Below, piece after piece: positions 32,479-42,791 of a stretch of DNA of 64,000 nt. This DNA is from Lineolata rhizophorae (lineage: Eukaryota; Ascomycota; Dothideomycetes; Lineolatales; Lineolataceae). Each line of letters starts with the position of its first letter. The first letter of the stretch is position 1. The DNA lies in NCBI GenBank assembly GCA_010093515.1, contig MU001689.1, positions 3,784-67,783 on the forward strand, given 5' to 3'. The translations under genes and the position numbers were made by a program. The notes beneath the pieces were generated by a model that was given only the letters and a program-made list of their open reading frames with translations, had not been told where the DNA came from and did no database searches.

Positions 32479-35400
32479 ATGGACGGCCGCAGACAGGGCC
32501 GGCCTGAAGAGGAGCTCTTCCTCCGCCCCGGCAACTCGGGCACTCCGGACACGCCCACCGTCGAGCCCCTTCGGATCAACAAGAGAGACTCCACGTCGCC
32601 TCCGCCGCGCGCCGCATCCGCTTCCAGCCAGGCCGAGAGCAGCTACCGCCCGCAGCAGACGATGCCCTCGTTTTCGCCTCCGCCGACGAACCCGCCCACC
32701 GGCCCGCTCCCCTATCCCGACGACCGTCAGCGCGTGCCATCCGCCCAGGGCAGATACACCCCTCTATCCGAGCGGGAGCGCGCGTCCAAGAACTCGACGC
32801 CCGAAGAGAGCGGGCGGCGGCGCGGCTCCAGCGCCGCCGGCGGAGGCTCGCCGCGCACGCGGTTCGACGCCCACGACCCGAACCGGCCGACGATCCACGG
32901 CTACGCCCAGGTTCCCGTGCGCGCCGCCGACGGCGCGCCCGCCCCCAGCAGGCTGGCGGAGCGGCGCGGCACCCACCCAAAGCCGCTGCCCGACTCGCCC
33001 GGCCCCGACACGCCCGACAAGGAGGGGCTGTTCCAGAGGGCGCCGCAGCGCAAGAACTCGGCGCCGCCCCAGGAGCTCGAGGACAGCCCCAACCCGTTCC
33101 CCGACTATCACCAGCAGTACTGGCCGCCGCCGAGCGCCGGCGGCGCCGGGAGCTCCCGGCCTGCCGGGCCCGCGGGAAACAACGGTCTGCGCATCCCGAA
33201 CCCGGGCGGCGTGAACCGGCTGGGGTCCACGGCCTCGGTGTCGACGACGCGGGCCCAGCGGGGCTCTCCCCCGCCGCCCGAGACGCCGGCCGACCAACAG
33301 CCTCCTCCAGGTGGCATCGAGGCGAGATACGCCGCTGCTGGCATTGCTGGTACTTCTACCCTGAGCAGTCTTCAAGCCCAGAATGCCGCCGCCGCTCAGC
33401 GTCAGGCCGCGTACGGCGGGGCCCCACCTCCCTCTCAGCCCCTTCCCACCTCGCCCCCACCTGCCCAGCAGCAACCACCGCGAAGGCCGTGGACTCCGAC
33501 CGAGCAGCCTGGAAGCCATCCCCACGGTCCACCAACAGTTTACCAAGGTTCCACCCAAGTCAGCAGCCCGCCGATCTCAGTTGGGTCGCCACCGCGTCAG
33601 CAGACACCCGCCGGCCCTGCTGCAGCCCCTCCGCAACCGGCCCAGCCTCAGCAGGCGGTCCCGACTCCGCCTGCCGGCCAGGGACCTGCCGACCCGCACC
33701 CATTGGAACAAGACTTTCAGCGCTTGAACATGAACGAGGAGCCTCCTCCCGCTTACTCCAGCGTGCCTCAACCCTCCCACGGCCCGGGTGGCACGACGGC
33801 TCAGGGCTATCCTAACGAGAAGAGGACCGGACCGGCGGGCACTCCTGCTCCTGGAGCTGCCGCCGGTGCTGGCGTCAGTTCGGACCCCAACATCCAGCAG
33901 CATCCGGCTTTCGCCAACGACGCTCGCCAGCAAGCGTCCCCTTCGCCTCAGCCTGGCCCCGCCATCACGGTAGCGGCCCCGACGGCGCAACCGCACCCGA
34001 GCACGTCTCCCGCACCGCAGCACCCGGGCCAGCCGCCGGCGTCGCCGCCGCCGCTGCCGGAAGGCTGGATAGCTCATCTGGACTCCAGCTCGGGCCAGTA
34101 CTACTACATCCACCTTCCGACCCAGTCTACGCAGTGGGAGTTCCCCAAAGGGCCGACGCCGCTCAACCTCAACGACCAGCCGCTGTCGCCGACGGGCACG
34201 TTTGTGAACCCGCTGAGCTCGCCGGGCATCAGCAACTTTGGCGGAAAGCCCATGGCGTCACCAGGGTTCCCACCGCAGCAGGCGACTTACCATGAGGGCA
34301 TGCTCGGCATGGCCAGCATCGCGAGTCCCACGGCGGCGGGATTCACGGGGCCGCCGCCGTCGGCCGGGGTCGACATGTACAAAGTCGCGCCGACCAACGG
34401 CGTCTACTTCGGGCCCTACCTGCGCTACACCAACATGGACCTCGAGCGCGGCCTGTGGCTGGGCTCCATCCTGCTCGTGACGGACGCGCCGCAGCCGCCG
34501 ACGATCCACATCCACCAGAGCGTCGACCTGTCGCCGAACCCGCGGCAGCTCAAGGCGAACCCCATCTTCAAGCACCAGCGCTGGATGTTCTACCGGTACG
34601 ACGTCGACCTGCAGATGGAGGACGGCGCGGGCGCCAAGTGGACCTACGCCATCACGTCGCACCTGGGCTGCACGCGCTACGAGTTCCTGGTCGCGGGCCG
34701 CAACGAGACGAGCTGGCGCTTCATCGCGCACTCGGGCAACGACTTCGCGCTCAACGTGAACGCGAACGAGCGCCAGCGCATCGGCGGCGTCGGGTACATG
34801 TGGAAGGACATCTTGCAGAAGCACATCGAGTGCGGCGGGTTCCACTGCCAGCTGGGCCTCGGCGGCCAGATCTACGCCGACCGGCTGTGGAAGGAGATCC
34901 CGCTCCTGAAGCAGTGGACGGCCATGAGCGGCAAGGAGAACAGGAGGAATGCGCCCTGGAACGCCAAGCACGAGGAGGACGTTTCGCATGCGTACTTCCA
35001 CTATTACACGAGCCATTTCGACCAGCCGCATTTGAGGGAGGCGTTTGCCCAGATTCCGCATGTTTTGACGATTGACGATCACGACATGTGAGTCCGAACC
35101 AATCTTGCTGTGTTTTTTTTTTTTTTTTTAATTTTTATTAGAAAAATTCGGGTGCGCTGACGAACGCCTGCAGTTTTGACGGCTTCGGTTCCTACCCGGA
35201 GTACATGCAGTTCTCGAACATGTTCAAGAACATTGGCCGCATCGGCATCGAGATGTACCTGCTCTTCCAGCACCACACGACGCTCGAGATCCTGCGCAAC
35301 GTGTCCAACGACCTGGACCTCTTCACCATCACGGGCACCGGCTGGCATTTCGTCAAGTACCTGGGCCCGTCGGTCGTGGTCGTCGGCCCAGACACCCGCT

Positions 35401-36420
35401 CGGAGCGCAACCCGCACCAAGTCATGGCGGGCCCGACGTACCAGGGCCTGTTCCCCAAGGTGGCGGTCCTGCCGCCCAGCGTGCAGCATTGCATCTGGAT
35501 GGTCCCCGTCCCGCTCGTGTACCCGCGGCTGGAGAGCATCGAGCACCTGGCGAGCACGGTGGCGACGGGCAAGAAGGCCATGACGGGGGCCTTCAACATG
35601 GTGGGCAAGATGGCGGGGTCGGTGGCGGGCGTGGTGGGCGCAAAGGGCGTGGTGGGCGACGGCTTCAACTCGGTCAAGAAGGCCGTCGGCAAGTCGGGCC
35701 TGATGTCGGGCGTGCTGAGCCCCTTTGGCGACATCGACGTCCTCGACGAGCTGAGGGACCTGTGGACCCATGACTCGAAGGATCTGGAGCGCACCTATTT
35801 CATCCGGACGCTGCAGGGCATCGCGCACAATAAGTCGTTGCGCATGACGTTCTTCTCCGGAGGTGAGTTGATCTCTTCTTTTTTTTTTTCCAGAACTTGG
35901 CGTGTTGTGTTTGGCCTCTCTCTTTTTTTTCTTTTTTTTCTTTTGGCTAACACGTCTCGCAGGCGTCGACTGCTGCGGTGCGGGCATCCTGCACGACCCG
36001 TCCAAGCTGGCGGACCACAAGACCATGTACCAGATCATCTCGTCGGCCGTGGTCAACACGCCGCCCAACGCGTACGTGCTGCGGATGCTGCACAACAACA
36101 AGCCGCTGTACGTGCCGCAGAACGGGCACCGGTCGACGCACGCCCCGACCGACACCAAGGAGGACATGATGGAGATCTTCACCCAGGACGTCACGGGCGC
36201 GCCCCGCGAGTCCAAGCGCCTCATGGGCCGCCGCAACTACGTCGCCTGCGTCGCGTACGACCCCGAGGTCGTCAACGGCACCTTTGGCCAGACCAGCCCC
36301 GGCCACGGCGCCGGCAGGCTCAGCCTCGCCGTCGACTTCATGGTCCAGAACGAGGGGCTCTACGGCCAGCCGGTTAAGTACGGGCCGGTCGTCGTGCCGA
36401 GCTTGGAGTTTGGGCGGTGA
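32479..36420 (+). CDS. WW-domain PhoD-like phosphatase family protein
   Basis: A 1,251-residue protein from exons 32479-35087, 35174-35862 and 35963-36420. Residues 1-520 are disordered, rich in Pro, Gln, Ser and Gly, with a PPxY motif in EEPPPAYSSV (33742-33756). A WW domain follows at about 525-560: LPEGWIAHLDSSSGQYYYIH, then TQSTQWEFP, with both tryptophans. From about 630 to the end lies a fungal PhoD-like metallophosphatase domain. It is seen in NGVYFGPYLRYTNMDLERGL, VLTIDDHDIFDGFGSYPEYM (metal-binding DDHD), ITGTGWHFVKYLGPSVVVVG and the C-terminal GRRNYVACVAYDPEVVNGTF. The substrate is unknown; bacterial PhoD hydrolyses phosphodiesters. Introns carry T tracts, the first with 17 consecutive T. 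The leader is GC-rich and the start is the first ATG of the frame. Confidence 0.87.
35113..35129. repeat. T17 homopolymer in intron 1 of the WW-PhoD gene
   Basis: A run of seventeen T between the donor and the probable branch site. Similar but shorter T tracts lie in intron 2 and in the J-protein introns. Confidence 0.8.
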
Positions 36421-37001
36421 GATGGGGTGGGGGGCGCGAGGCTGAGGGCTGATGGCGTGGAAGGAGAAGGTGGCGTGGGTCGGAGATTGCGAGGCGGCAC
36501 TTGGGAGGATGGCTTTACTCTTGGCTCATTTTACTTGAGGGTGTTTTGTTTCTTTTTGTGTTTTTTTTTTGTCTTTCTTTTAGCGCGTTATTTTTTTTAT
36601 CTTTTTTTTCGTGAGCGTTCCATGGCTTCAGGTTGAGAGAGAGAGAGAGAGGCAGGAAACGGTTAAGTAGGGGAAATTGTCTGTATTGCAGATAACACTT
36701 CTACAATGAAAAAATTTGAAATTTGTGAACTTAAGTAAAAATAAATAAACTAGTTGCTCAAGCAGGTGTGTATTTCTAATTGCTCTATCCAATATTGAAG
36801 GACTTGGTTTTTGGTCATTTGGGCAATTGACAGTTTTCAGTTGACTTTTTACTTGCAGGAGGGGTTTGGCCCTTGTCTATAGCGCGTCTTGTGATTGGCT
36901 GCTAACTCCGGCCGGTCGAGTAGCGCCAAGATTCTCTAACTTCACTGCCTGTGAATCCACACGACCTCCAACATACAAGCCTTAAACAGTTCTCCCGTAC
37001 G
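36421..37001. other. 3' region of WW-PhoD and promoter of the STK19-type gene
   Basis: T-rich tracts (36540-36610) and a GAGAGAGAG run (36635-36650) mark the 3' region. A reversed CCAAT (ATTGG, 36894-36898) lies about 100 bp upstream of the next start, a plausible promoter element. Confidence 0.5.
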
Positions 37002-38345
37002 ATGTCCCTCCGCAAAACGGCCGCCTATTCTTCGCGGATCACAAAACCGAAGAAACCACCGAACCCTTTCCGCCGCTCCTCGTCATCACCTTTCTCCTCG
37101 GCCCCGCGCCGCAAATCCACCCAATCCTCCGCCTCTTCCTCAAAGCGGCACCTCTCAAACGCATTTGCCTCCGCAGGCGGCGCCGACAACTACGACGACT
37201 ACGACGACTACGACGACGACGATGAAAGCTCCCTCCATCCCTCGTCACGGCTGCCGGACACGGGCCGGCCGGCCCAGCTCCGGGCGCCGTCCTCGCTGCC
37301 GGCGCACAACGTGGCGGCGCTGATCGGCCACGTGCGGGCGACCATGTTCGACGAGCTGCCCGAGCGCGCGGCCGGCATGAGCTCGACGCGGGTGGCGGCG
37401 ACGCTGAACTTCCGCCGGAGCCTGCCGCCCATGGTGCCGGCGGAGCACGTGCAGGCGCTGAGCGCGAGCGCGACGGCGGCGGAGCGGGCCGTCGCGGCGG
37501 CGGTGGGCCGCGGCGAGGTGCGCAAGGTGGCGATCCCGGGGCGGGTCGGCGAGGCGGGGCGCGGCAGGGGGCGCGCCGGCGCGGCCGGCGCCGTCGGCGA
37601 GGGCCTGGTCGACGTGCGCGACTGGGAGGCTGTGGTGCGCAGCCGCGCCGGCCTGCCCGACGCCGTCAAGGCGGCCTACCTGGCCGCCCTGCGCGCGCAC
37701 CCGCACCCATCCGTCCCGGCCTCGGCCCTCGGCCTCCCGCCCGACGCCGTCGCGGCCCTCGCCTCCGCCGGCCTCCTCACCGCCGCGTCCGCCCACCCGT
37801 CAAGCGCGGACCTCTACCTCCGCCCCGCGGGCGCCTCGCTCGGCGCCCTCAACGCCGTCTCGACCGCCGGCGCCACCGCGCCCTCGGGCACGCTCTCCGC
37901 CGTCGGCGGCTCCGCCGTCTTCACCGACGCCGGCGGCTCCGGCGGGCAGCTGCTGGGCGCGCGCGACGCCGCCGCCGCCGCCGCCCGCCGCGACGCCCGC
38001 GCCCCGCACCTCGCCTTCGCGCTGCCCAACACGGGGCCTTACCTGCGGCTGCTGGGCGAGGCGCGCGCCCACCTGCTGCAGCTGCTGGCGCGGTCGCCGT
38101 TCGGGGAGGCGCCCGTGGGCGTGCTGAGGGAGCGGTGGGACGGCGGCGTCGTGGGCGAGGGGGACGCCGTGGCCAGGGCTAAGAGGGCGAGGGGCGAGTG
38201 GGCCGGGGTTCTGCCGGGGCAGACGAGGAAGTGGAGGCGCTTTCATGGCATCAGGTTTGAGTGGGTTTTGGAGGAGTGCGTGGGCGCGGGGTTGGTCGAG
38301 TGTTTTGAGACGGGGAGCGTGGGCATGGGGGTCAGGGCCACGTGA
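37002..38345 (+). CDS. STK19 family protein (winged-helix type)
   Basis: A 447-residue intronless protein. It resembles the fungal members of the STK19 family; human STK19 was first described as a kinase but is now understood as a winged-helix DNA-binding protein linked to transcription-coupled repair. Residues 1-85 are basic and Ser-rich and then acidic (YDDYDDYDDDDE, encoded by TACGACGAC repeats). The domain starts at HNVAALIGHVRATMFDELPE. It contains a segment of strands and helices around GLVDVRDWEAVVRSRAGLPD and ends with the conserved-looking TRKWRRFHGIRFEWVLEECV. No kinase motifs are present. The start at MSLRKTAAYSSRITKPKKPP was chosen. An ATG 51 bp upstream is in frame but adds untypical residues. 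Ala/Gly content is unusually high. Confidence 0.75.
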   Translation: MSLRKTAAYSSRITKPKKPPNPFRRSSSSPFSSAPRRKSTQSSASSSKRHLSNAFASAGGADNYDDYDDYDDDDESSLHPSSRLPDTGRPAQLRAPSSLPAHNVAALIGHVRATMFDELPERAAGMSSTRVAATLNFRRSLPPMVPAEHVQALSASATAAERAVAAAVGRGEVRKVAIPGRVGEAGRGRGRAGAAGAVGEGLVDVRDWEAVVRSRAGLPDAVKAAYLAALRAHPHPSVPASALGLPPDAVAALASAGLLTAASAHPSSADLYLRPAGASLGALNAVSTAGATAPSGTLSAVGGSAVFTDAGGSGGQLLGARDAAAAAARRDARAPHLAFALPNTGPYLRLLGEARAHLLQLLARSPFGEAPVGVLRERWDGGVVGEGDAVARAKRARGEWAGVLPGQTRKWRRFHGIRFEWVLEECVGAGLVECFETGSVGMGVRAT

Positions 38346-39081
38346 GAGTACGGCATGAAGAGAGGGTGGGCAAGGAGGCGTCTAGTAGTAGGATAGTGGA
38401 TGGAGAAAATATACGACGTTCTAACCCCTTTTGAGAAAACATCAAGTCGAACATTTCCTAGTGATGTCGAAGGTCTTTTGAACGCACTACTGAATCATCC
38501 AACCGCTGTGGGGTTTGTCGCCGTATTTTCTTACGGTGTATCTCCTACAGGTATAGGAGCCTACGAGCGATTCTTCGCAACTCCGTCTAACTTCATGCCT
38601 GCAAGTAAAGTCCCAAGATTACCGCGCCACTGTCTACCCACCATTACCCCTTCATTCTGTTTAAGGGCTTATGAGAGCGTTTCTACTTTGCATATTCCCT
38701 AAATTATTTTTGCAATTCCAAGTTAACCTAGAACTTGTGCTAGCGACATGCCAGAGCCCACCTTGTTTCACCTATCAGTAACGATTGGTGCCGGGCTTGG
38801 TAACGAGGCGACTTTAGCCTCGCCCTCTTAAATGATGCAAGCCAGTCGAGCCTCGCGCAAGTAGAACACGCATGGCTGTTGGCGCTTGCCTAAACACGTA
38901 TACGAGTCCGATGTCTGCTTGCTGCTCCTTATAAGCGTTATCATCTACGATAAGTCCCAACGGACAAATCACATTGTGGGATGTTAAAGGCTCGAAAACG
39001 CTGCAAGGCCGACAACGCTGCAAGACTAAAAAACGTCGCAAGGGTGCAAAAGCCTCGAGGCTCAGCCAATAATACATTTAG
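38346..39081. other. Intergenic junction before the transporter pseudogene
   Basis: No gene recognised; a 100-codon plus frame (38400-38702) lacks motifs. Between 38816 and 39060 the hexamer GCCTCG recurs several times, and a GCCTCGAGGC palindrome lies at 39051-39060. GCTGCAAG-type units repeat at 39000-39040. This may be the remnant of a small inserted repeat that truncated the transporter copy, but no clear ends were found. Confidence 0.35.
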
Positions 39082-40425
39082 CGCCGGATTCCCGAATCCC
39101 CTCGATGGCGTAAGGCGAATACCCTTTCCTACGCTCCAATTTTGCCTTCGATGAGCAATACTGACCTTCTCCTAGTTTTGACCCGCGACAGAAGAGAAGA
39201 AGCCTGGGCGACTGTGTCCCGGCTCCGTGGAGACATCCGGGCTGACGAGGGAAGCAATATATGCGCTTGTGAAGAGTTCTACCAGATGGCCCAGCAATTG
39301 CGCGTTGACGCTGCCGCCTGGGCTCAAGGAGGCAATAAGCAGCTCTTCACCAAGCCATCATATTGGAAGCGCATACGGATGGGTTTCTTCATTCAGTACG
39401 CGGCACAGCCGACCAGCACCCACATGATTTACGGAATGAAACTTACTTACAGCCTCAACTAATCTCAACGTTAGCTTGAATAATTCATAAAACTAACGAG
39501 GTTACAATACCTAGTTTACATCACATCGTTGTATCAGAATCTCCAACTTACTGGTGGTATCCCACTCATCCTTGGTGCAGCCTACGTCACAGTAGCCACT
39601 CTGTCGAACTTCTTCGGTGCTCTCATTTTGGACAAGGTCGGATGAAAGTCGCTTCTGAGTATGTCAACACTTCCGAGTGAGGTCTTTCCTGTATGAACTA
39701 TTTTTGTGCGGATTTTCAATCCTATTCACTAGTCACTGGTCTGGCGGGCTGCATAATTTCTCTCTCGCTTGAAACAGCTATGATTGCCCAATTCGCCGAA
39801 ACGACCAATAGAGCCGGGCTCCCAATAGGCACGTTCTTCTCGTTCTGCTTCATCACCTTCTACGGTGTGGCATTGACGCTGTCGGTTACGTGTACTGCAG
39901 TAAGCTAGCCCTCCTCGTGAGTCCGGAATTCTTGTAGGCTCTAGTCGCCTAATGTTGTCTTCTGCGTAGGTGAGATTTTCCTAACCCATATTCGCTCCCA
40001 AGGCGTGGCCTGATCCCTCGTCGGTACTTTCCTCTCTGCGCTCGTCTATGTCGAAGCCGCTCCCACTGCTTTTGCGAACATCAGGCGGAAGTACTACATC
40101 ATCTTCATATGCCTAACTACGCTCAACATCCTGATTTTGTACTTCTGGTGTCCTGAGGTGAGTCAAACGCAGTGCTGAATCCCGACTACGCTCCCTGGGT
40201 TTTAAATCTCTGTATGACTGACTAGAACTGCCGCTCTTACTGTAGATCAAAGGCCTCTCGCTAGAGGAAATCAATGGCCGATTCGGCGAAGAAGTCGTCG
40301 TTCACTTTGCCGATGCGACAGAAAGAACGGTCGACGCTCGAAAAGACCGTGCTCGCAGAGGAGGGCGAAAGGAGGCGGGGTGCGCGCAGAAAGTCCCAGC
40401 GAATCGTGATTTTAAAGGCCTGTGA
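39082..40425 (+). pseudogene. Truncated, decayed MFS sugar-transporter gene
   Basis: The plus strand encodes the second half of a sugar-porter family (MFS) transporter. It opens at RRIPESPRW, the family's cytoplasmic-loop PESPRW signature, and a probable intron leads to LLTRDRREEAWATVSRLRGD. KPSYWKRIRMGFFIQYAAQP and VYITSLYQNLQLTGGIPLIL (helix 7-8) follow. Further pieces read GLAGCIISLSLETAMIAQF, THIRSQGVA, TLNILILYFWCPE and, after another intron, IKGLSLEEINGRFGEE (C-terminal signature). In-frame stops interrupt it, including a TGA after LDKV (arginine expected) and a TGA after RSQGVA (tryptophan expected). The donor after MIYG is also lost. The N-terminal six helices are absent. This is a 5'-truncated dead gene. 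Confidence 0.82.
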
Positions 40426-40645
40426 CTCTCTAGGAGCTCATTGCTCGTAGTAATGTAAGGATCATATATTTGAAGTCGATCGAGGGGTTGATAATCTCAA
40501 TACTTACTTTGTCTCCTGAACGATCGCCTAGTACTTCAGTCATAAACGTCAAAGCCCAGGACAACACCATGATCTCCGAATTGTCAGATGGAACATATTA
40601 CATTCTCAACACTCCCACCCGAGACTACTCTTCTTCATCCAACTC

Positions 40646-42262
40646 CTATCTCTCCCCTACTGTCTCTGGTGCCCTATTGACCTGCACCCTCCTGTCTTCA
40701 CCCGCACTTACGATCCCTATTTCCCTATCCCACGCCACATCAAATACCTTCCTGTCCTCTTCAGCCTTCGGGCCTTCCCGACCAAAGAGCCAAACACTGT
40801 CTCCCACCATCCCAACCCACCCCTGCCCTACTTCCTCCGCACCCGCCGCCGGCCTCACATACCTCACATCCCACACCCTACATTTCCCATCCCAGCTCCC
40901 CGCCACAACACCCCACTCACTACCTGCCCTCTCCCCACCAACCACCGCACCCACCGGTACAGCCGCCTTCCCTCCCCTCAACGTCAACACCGCAACCCTG
41001 GAACCTCCCTCGCCCCCCGCGGCAGCCCTCGGATCCACGCACGCCACCACGCCCGTGCTCATCCCCGCAGCCAGCAGGCCCAGCGACGGCGCGAGCCCGC
41101 ACCCGCACGTCAGCGCGCTGCCCAGCGCGCGCGCGTCCACGTGCGTCGCCGTGGGCAAGTCCCACGTGCGCAGCGCGTGGTCCCAGCCGGCGCTGTACGC
41201 GACGGTGTGGTCGGCGGGGGCAAAGAAAGCCGCGCTCGAGGGGGCCGTGTGCGCCTTGAGCATAGCCAGGGGACCGCGCTGGGACGCGGGTTTGGAAGAG
41301 GCGGAGAGTTTCCGGCGCTTGTGGGAAGATGGGAGGAGCGCGTCGGGCGCCCTGGGCGCGGCGCTCTTGTCGCTGGTCCAGTAGCCGACGGCGCCGTCGG
41401 CAGAGGCGGTTAGGAAGCGCGCGGAGTCTGCGTGTGCGGCAACGGTGTCTACGGAAGCGGTGTGGCCGTAGAGTTCGAGCGTGGGCGTGAGGCTTGCGGG
41501 CGGGCCCTCGAGGTCCCCCGGAGATGGCTCGTCATAATGCCACACGCGGACTGTCCTGTCCATGCCGCTGGACACGATCTGGGTCGCCGACACCCAGCGG
41601 GCCGCCTTGACGGCTGGAACCACGAGCGTCGAGTCAGCGACGGTGGGAGATGTGGCGACTACGGTGCCGGCGCTGCTCCACACTCGAAGTAGACCATCAT
41701 AGCTGCCGGATAGAATACGTTCCCAACCCTTTCGCACGTCTGCGGTGGCGCCGGCGGCGGACGACGCGGATAGCACGTCCACAGAGGACACCCAGTCGTC
41801 GTGCTGGAAGGTTGTGACTTGCGTAGGCGGCACCAGCGCGCGGATGTACTCGAGCGTCAGAGTTGTTTCGGCAGATATGCCATGTTGCGTCAGGTAGTCG
41901 TCGAGGGTGGAGCGCAGGGGCCGGCCATCGATAAGGAAGTCGAAGGGTATCGGTCGCGGGGTTTCGAGGAGCGTGTTGACTAGGGTAGAGAGGGGATAGC
42001 GGCGGAGTGCTATACATGATGATCAGCAAGATAAATATCTCTCCTTCCTCTACTCCACTTTAGATCTCGGAGTCTGCGAGGTAGAGGCCTAAGGAAGGAT
42101 TCCCGAGGACCTGCGAAGTCCTGACGCGCACTTACAAGTGGAAACGCGAACAGGCCCAGAGGCATGGTCGGGCAAGGCGATATCCTCATGGCGCGTAGTT
42201 AGTTGTATCTGGACCTGCTTTGGCTGGTCATTCGATTTCGCTTCTGTCGCGTCCTCAGCCAT
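40646..42262 (-). CDS. YTM1: Ribosome biogenesis WD40 protein Ytm1
   Basis: Ytm1 (WDR12) with Erb1 and Nop7 forms the PeBoW-type complex needed to mature the 60S ribosomal subunit; the AAA ATPase Rea1 removes it through the N-terminal domain. Exons are 42262-42136 and 42009-40646 (496 residues). The N-terminal NLE/UBL domain reads VQIQLTTRHEDIALPDHASG and LIDGRPLRSTLDDYLTQHGI. Seven WD repeats follow, including HDDWVSSVDVL, RILSGSYDGLLRVWSSAG, QIVSSGMDRTVRVWHYDE, YGHTASVDTVAAHADSARFL, VAYSAGWDHALRTWDL and VVAGSWDGKCRVWDVRY. An acidic residue in the UBL tip that contacts Rea1 is plausible but was not pinned down. The 126-bp intron is the only one. Confidence 0.92.
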
Positions 42263-42791
42263 GGCGAGCGCAATTGCTCTTTCAGACTCAAAAATGTAAA
42301 TATTTCACGAGTTTTCGCTGGTGGGTGGGATCAAAATTTCTGGGAGCTGCTTTCGCACCATTCCTTATGTAGTTTAGCGCCAGGTGTTATCAGATTTACA
42401 TCCAAGAGCGGTATAGCGTGGGGCATGCTGAAGAACTCCCGGGATATTTTTACTTTCGTGCACTTTGTCCGAAGGCAAAGTATATATCCCGTCCACGTTC
42501 GACGGTAGTGAGAGTGCTAATTTCCATATCCGGCCAATCTTATTACGTTACATTATATTCAAAGACCCTTTTGTAATAACCAAGGTCTAGAACAAGCCCA
42601 CAACTCTGCCTCGCTCATCACTACGCTTCCTGCTATGTCCAAACGAAGAATTCATCATTGAGATATTATTTAGAGCACATATCCAGCCCCCAAAAGTTCA
42701 TCCCACAAAAGCCCTCTGAAAACACTCCCAAGCCATGCTATATCTACGTATATCATACAAAACTCGCTCCATCCCACCCGCTTCGCTCGCC
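42263..42791. other. Promoter of YTM1 and 3' end of ZW10
   Basis: 529 bp without a gene. AT-rich in the middle (42520-42560). Nothing else stands out. Confidence 0.5.
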
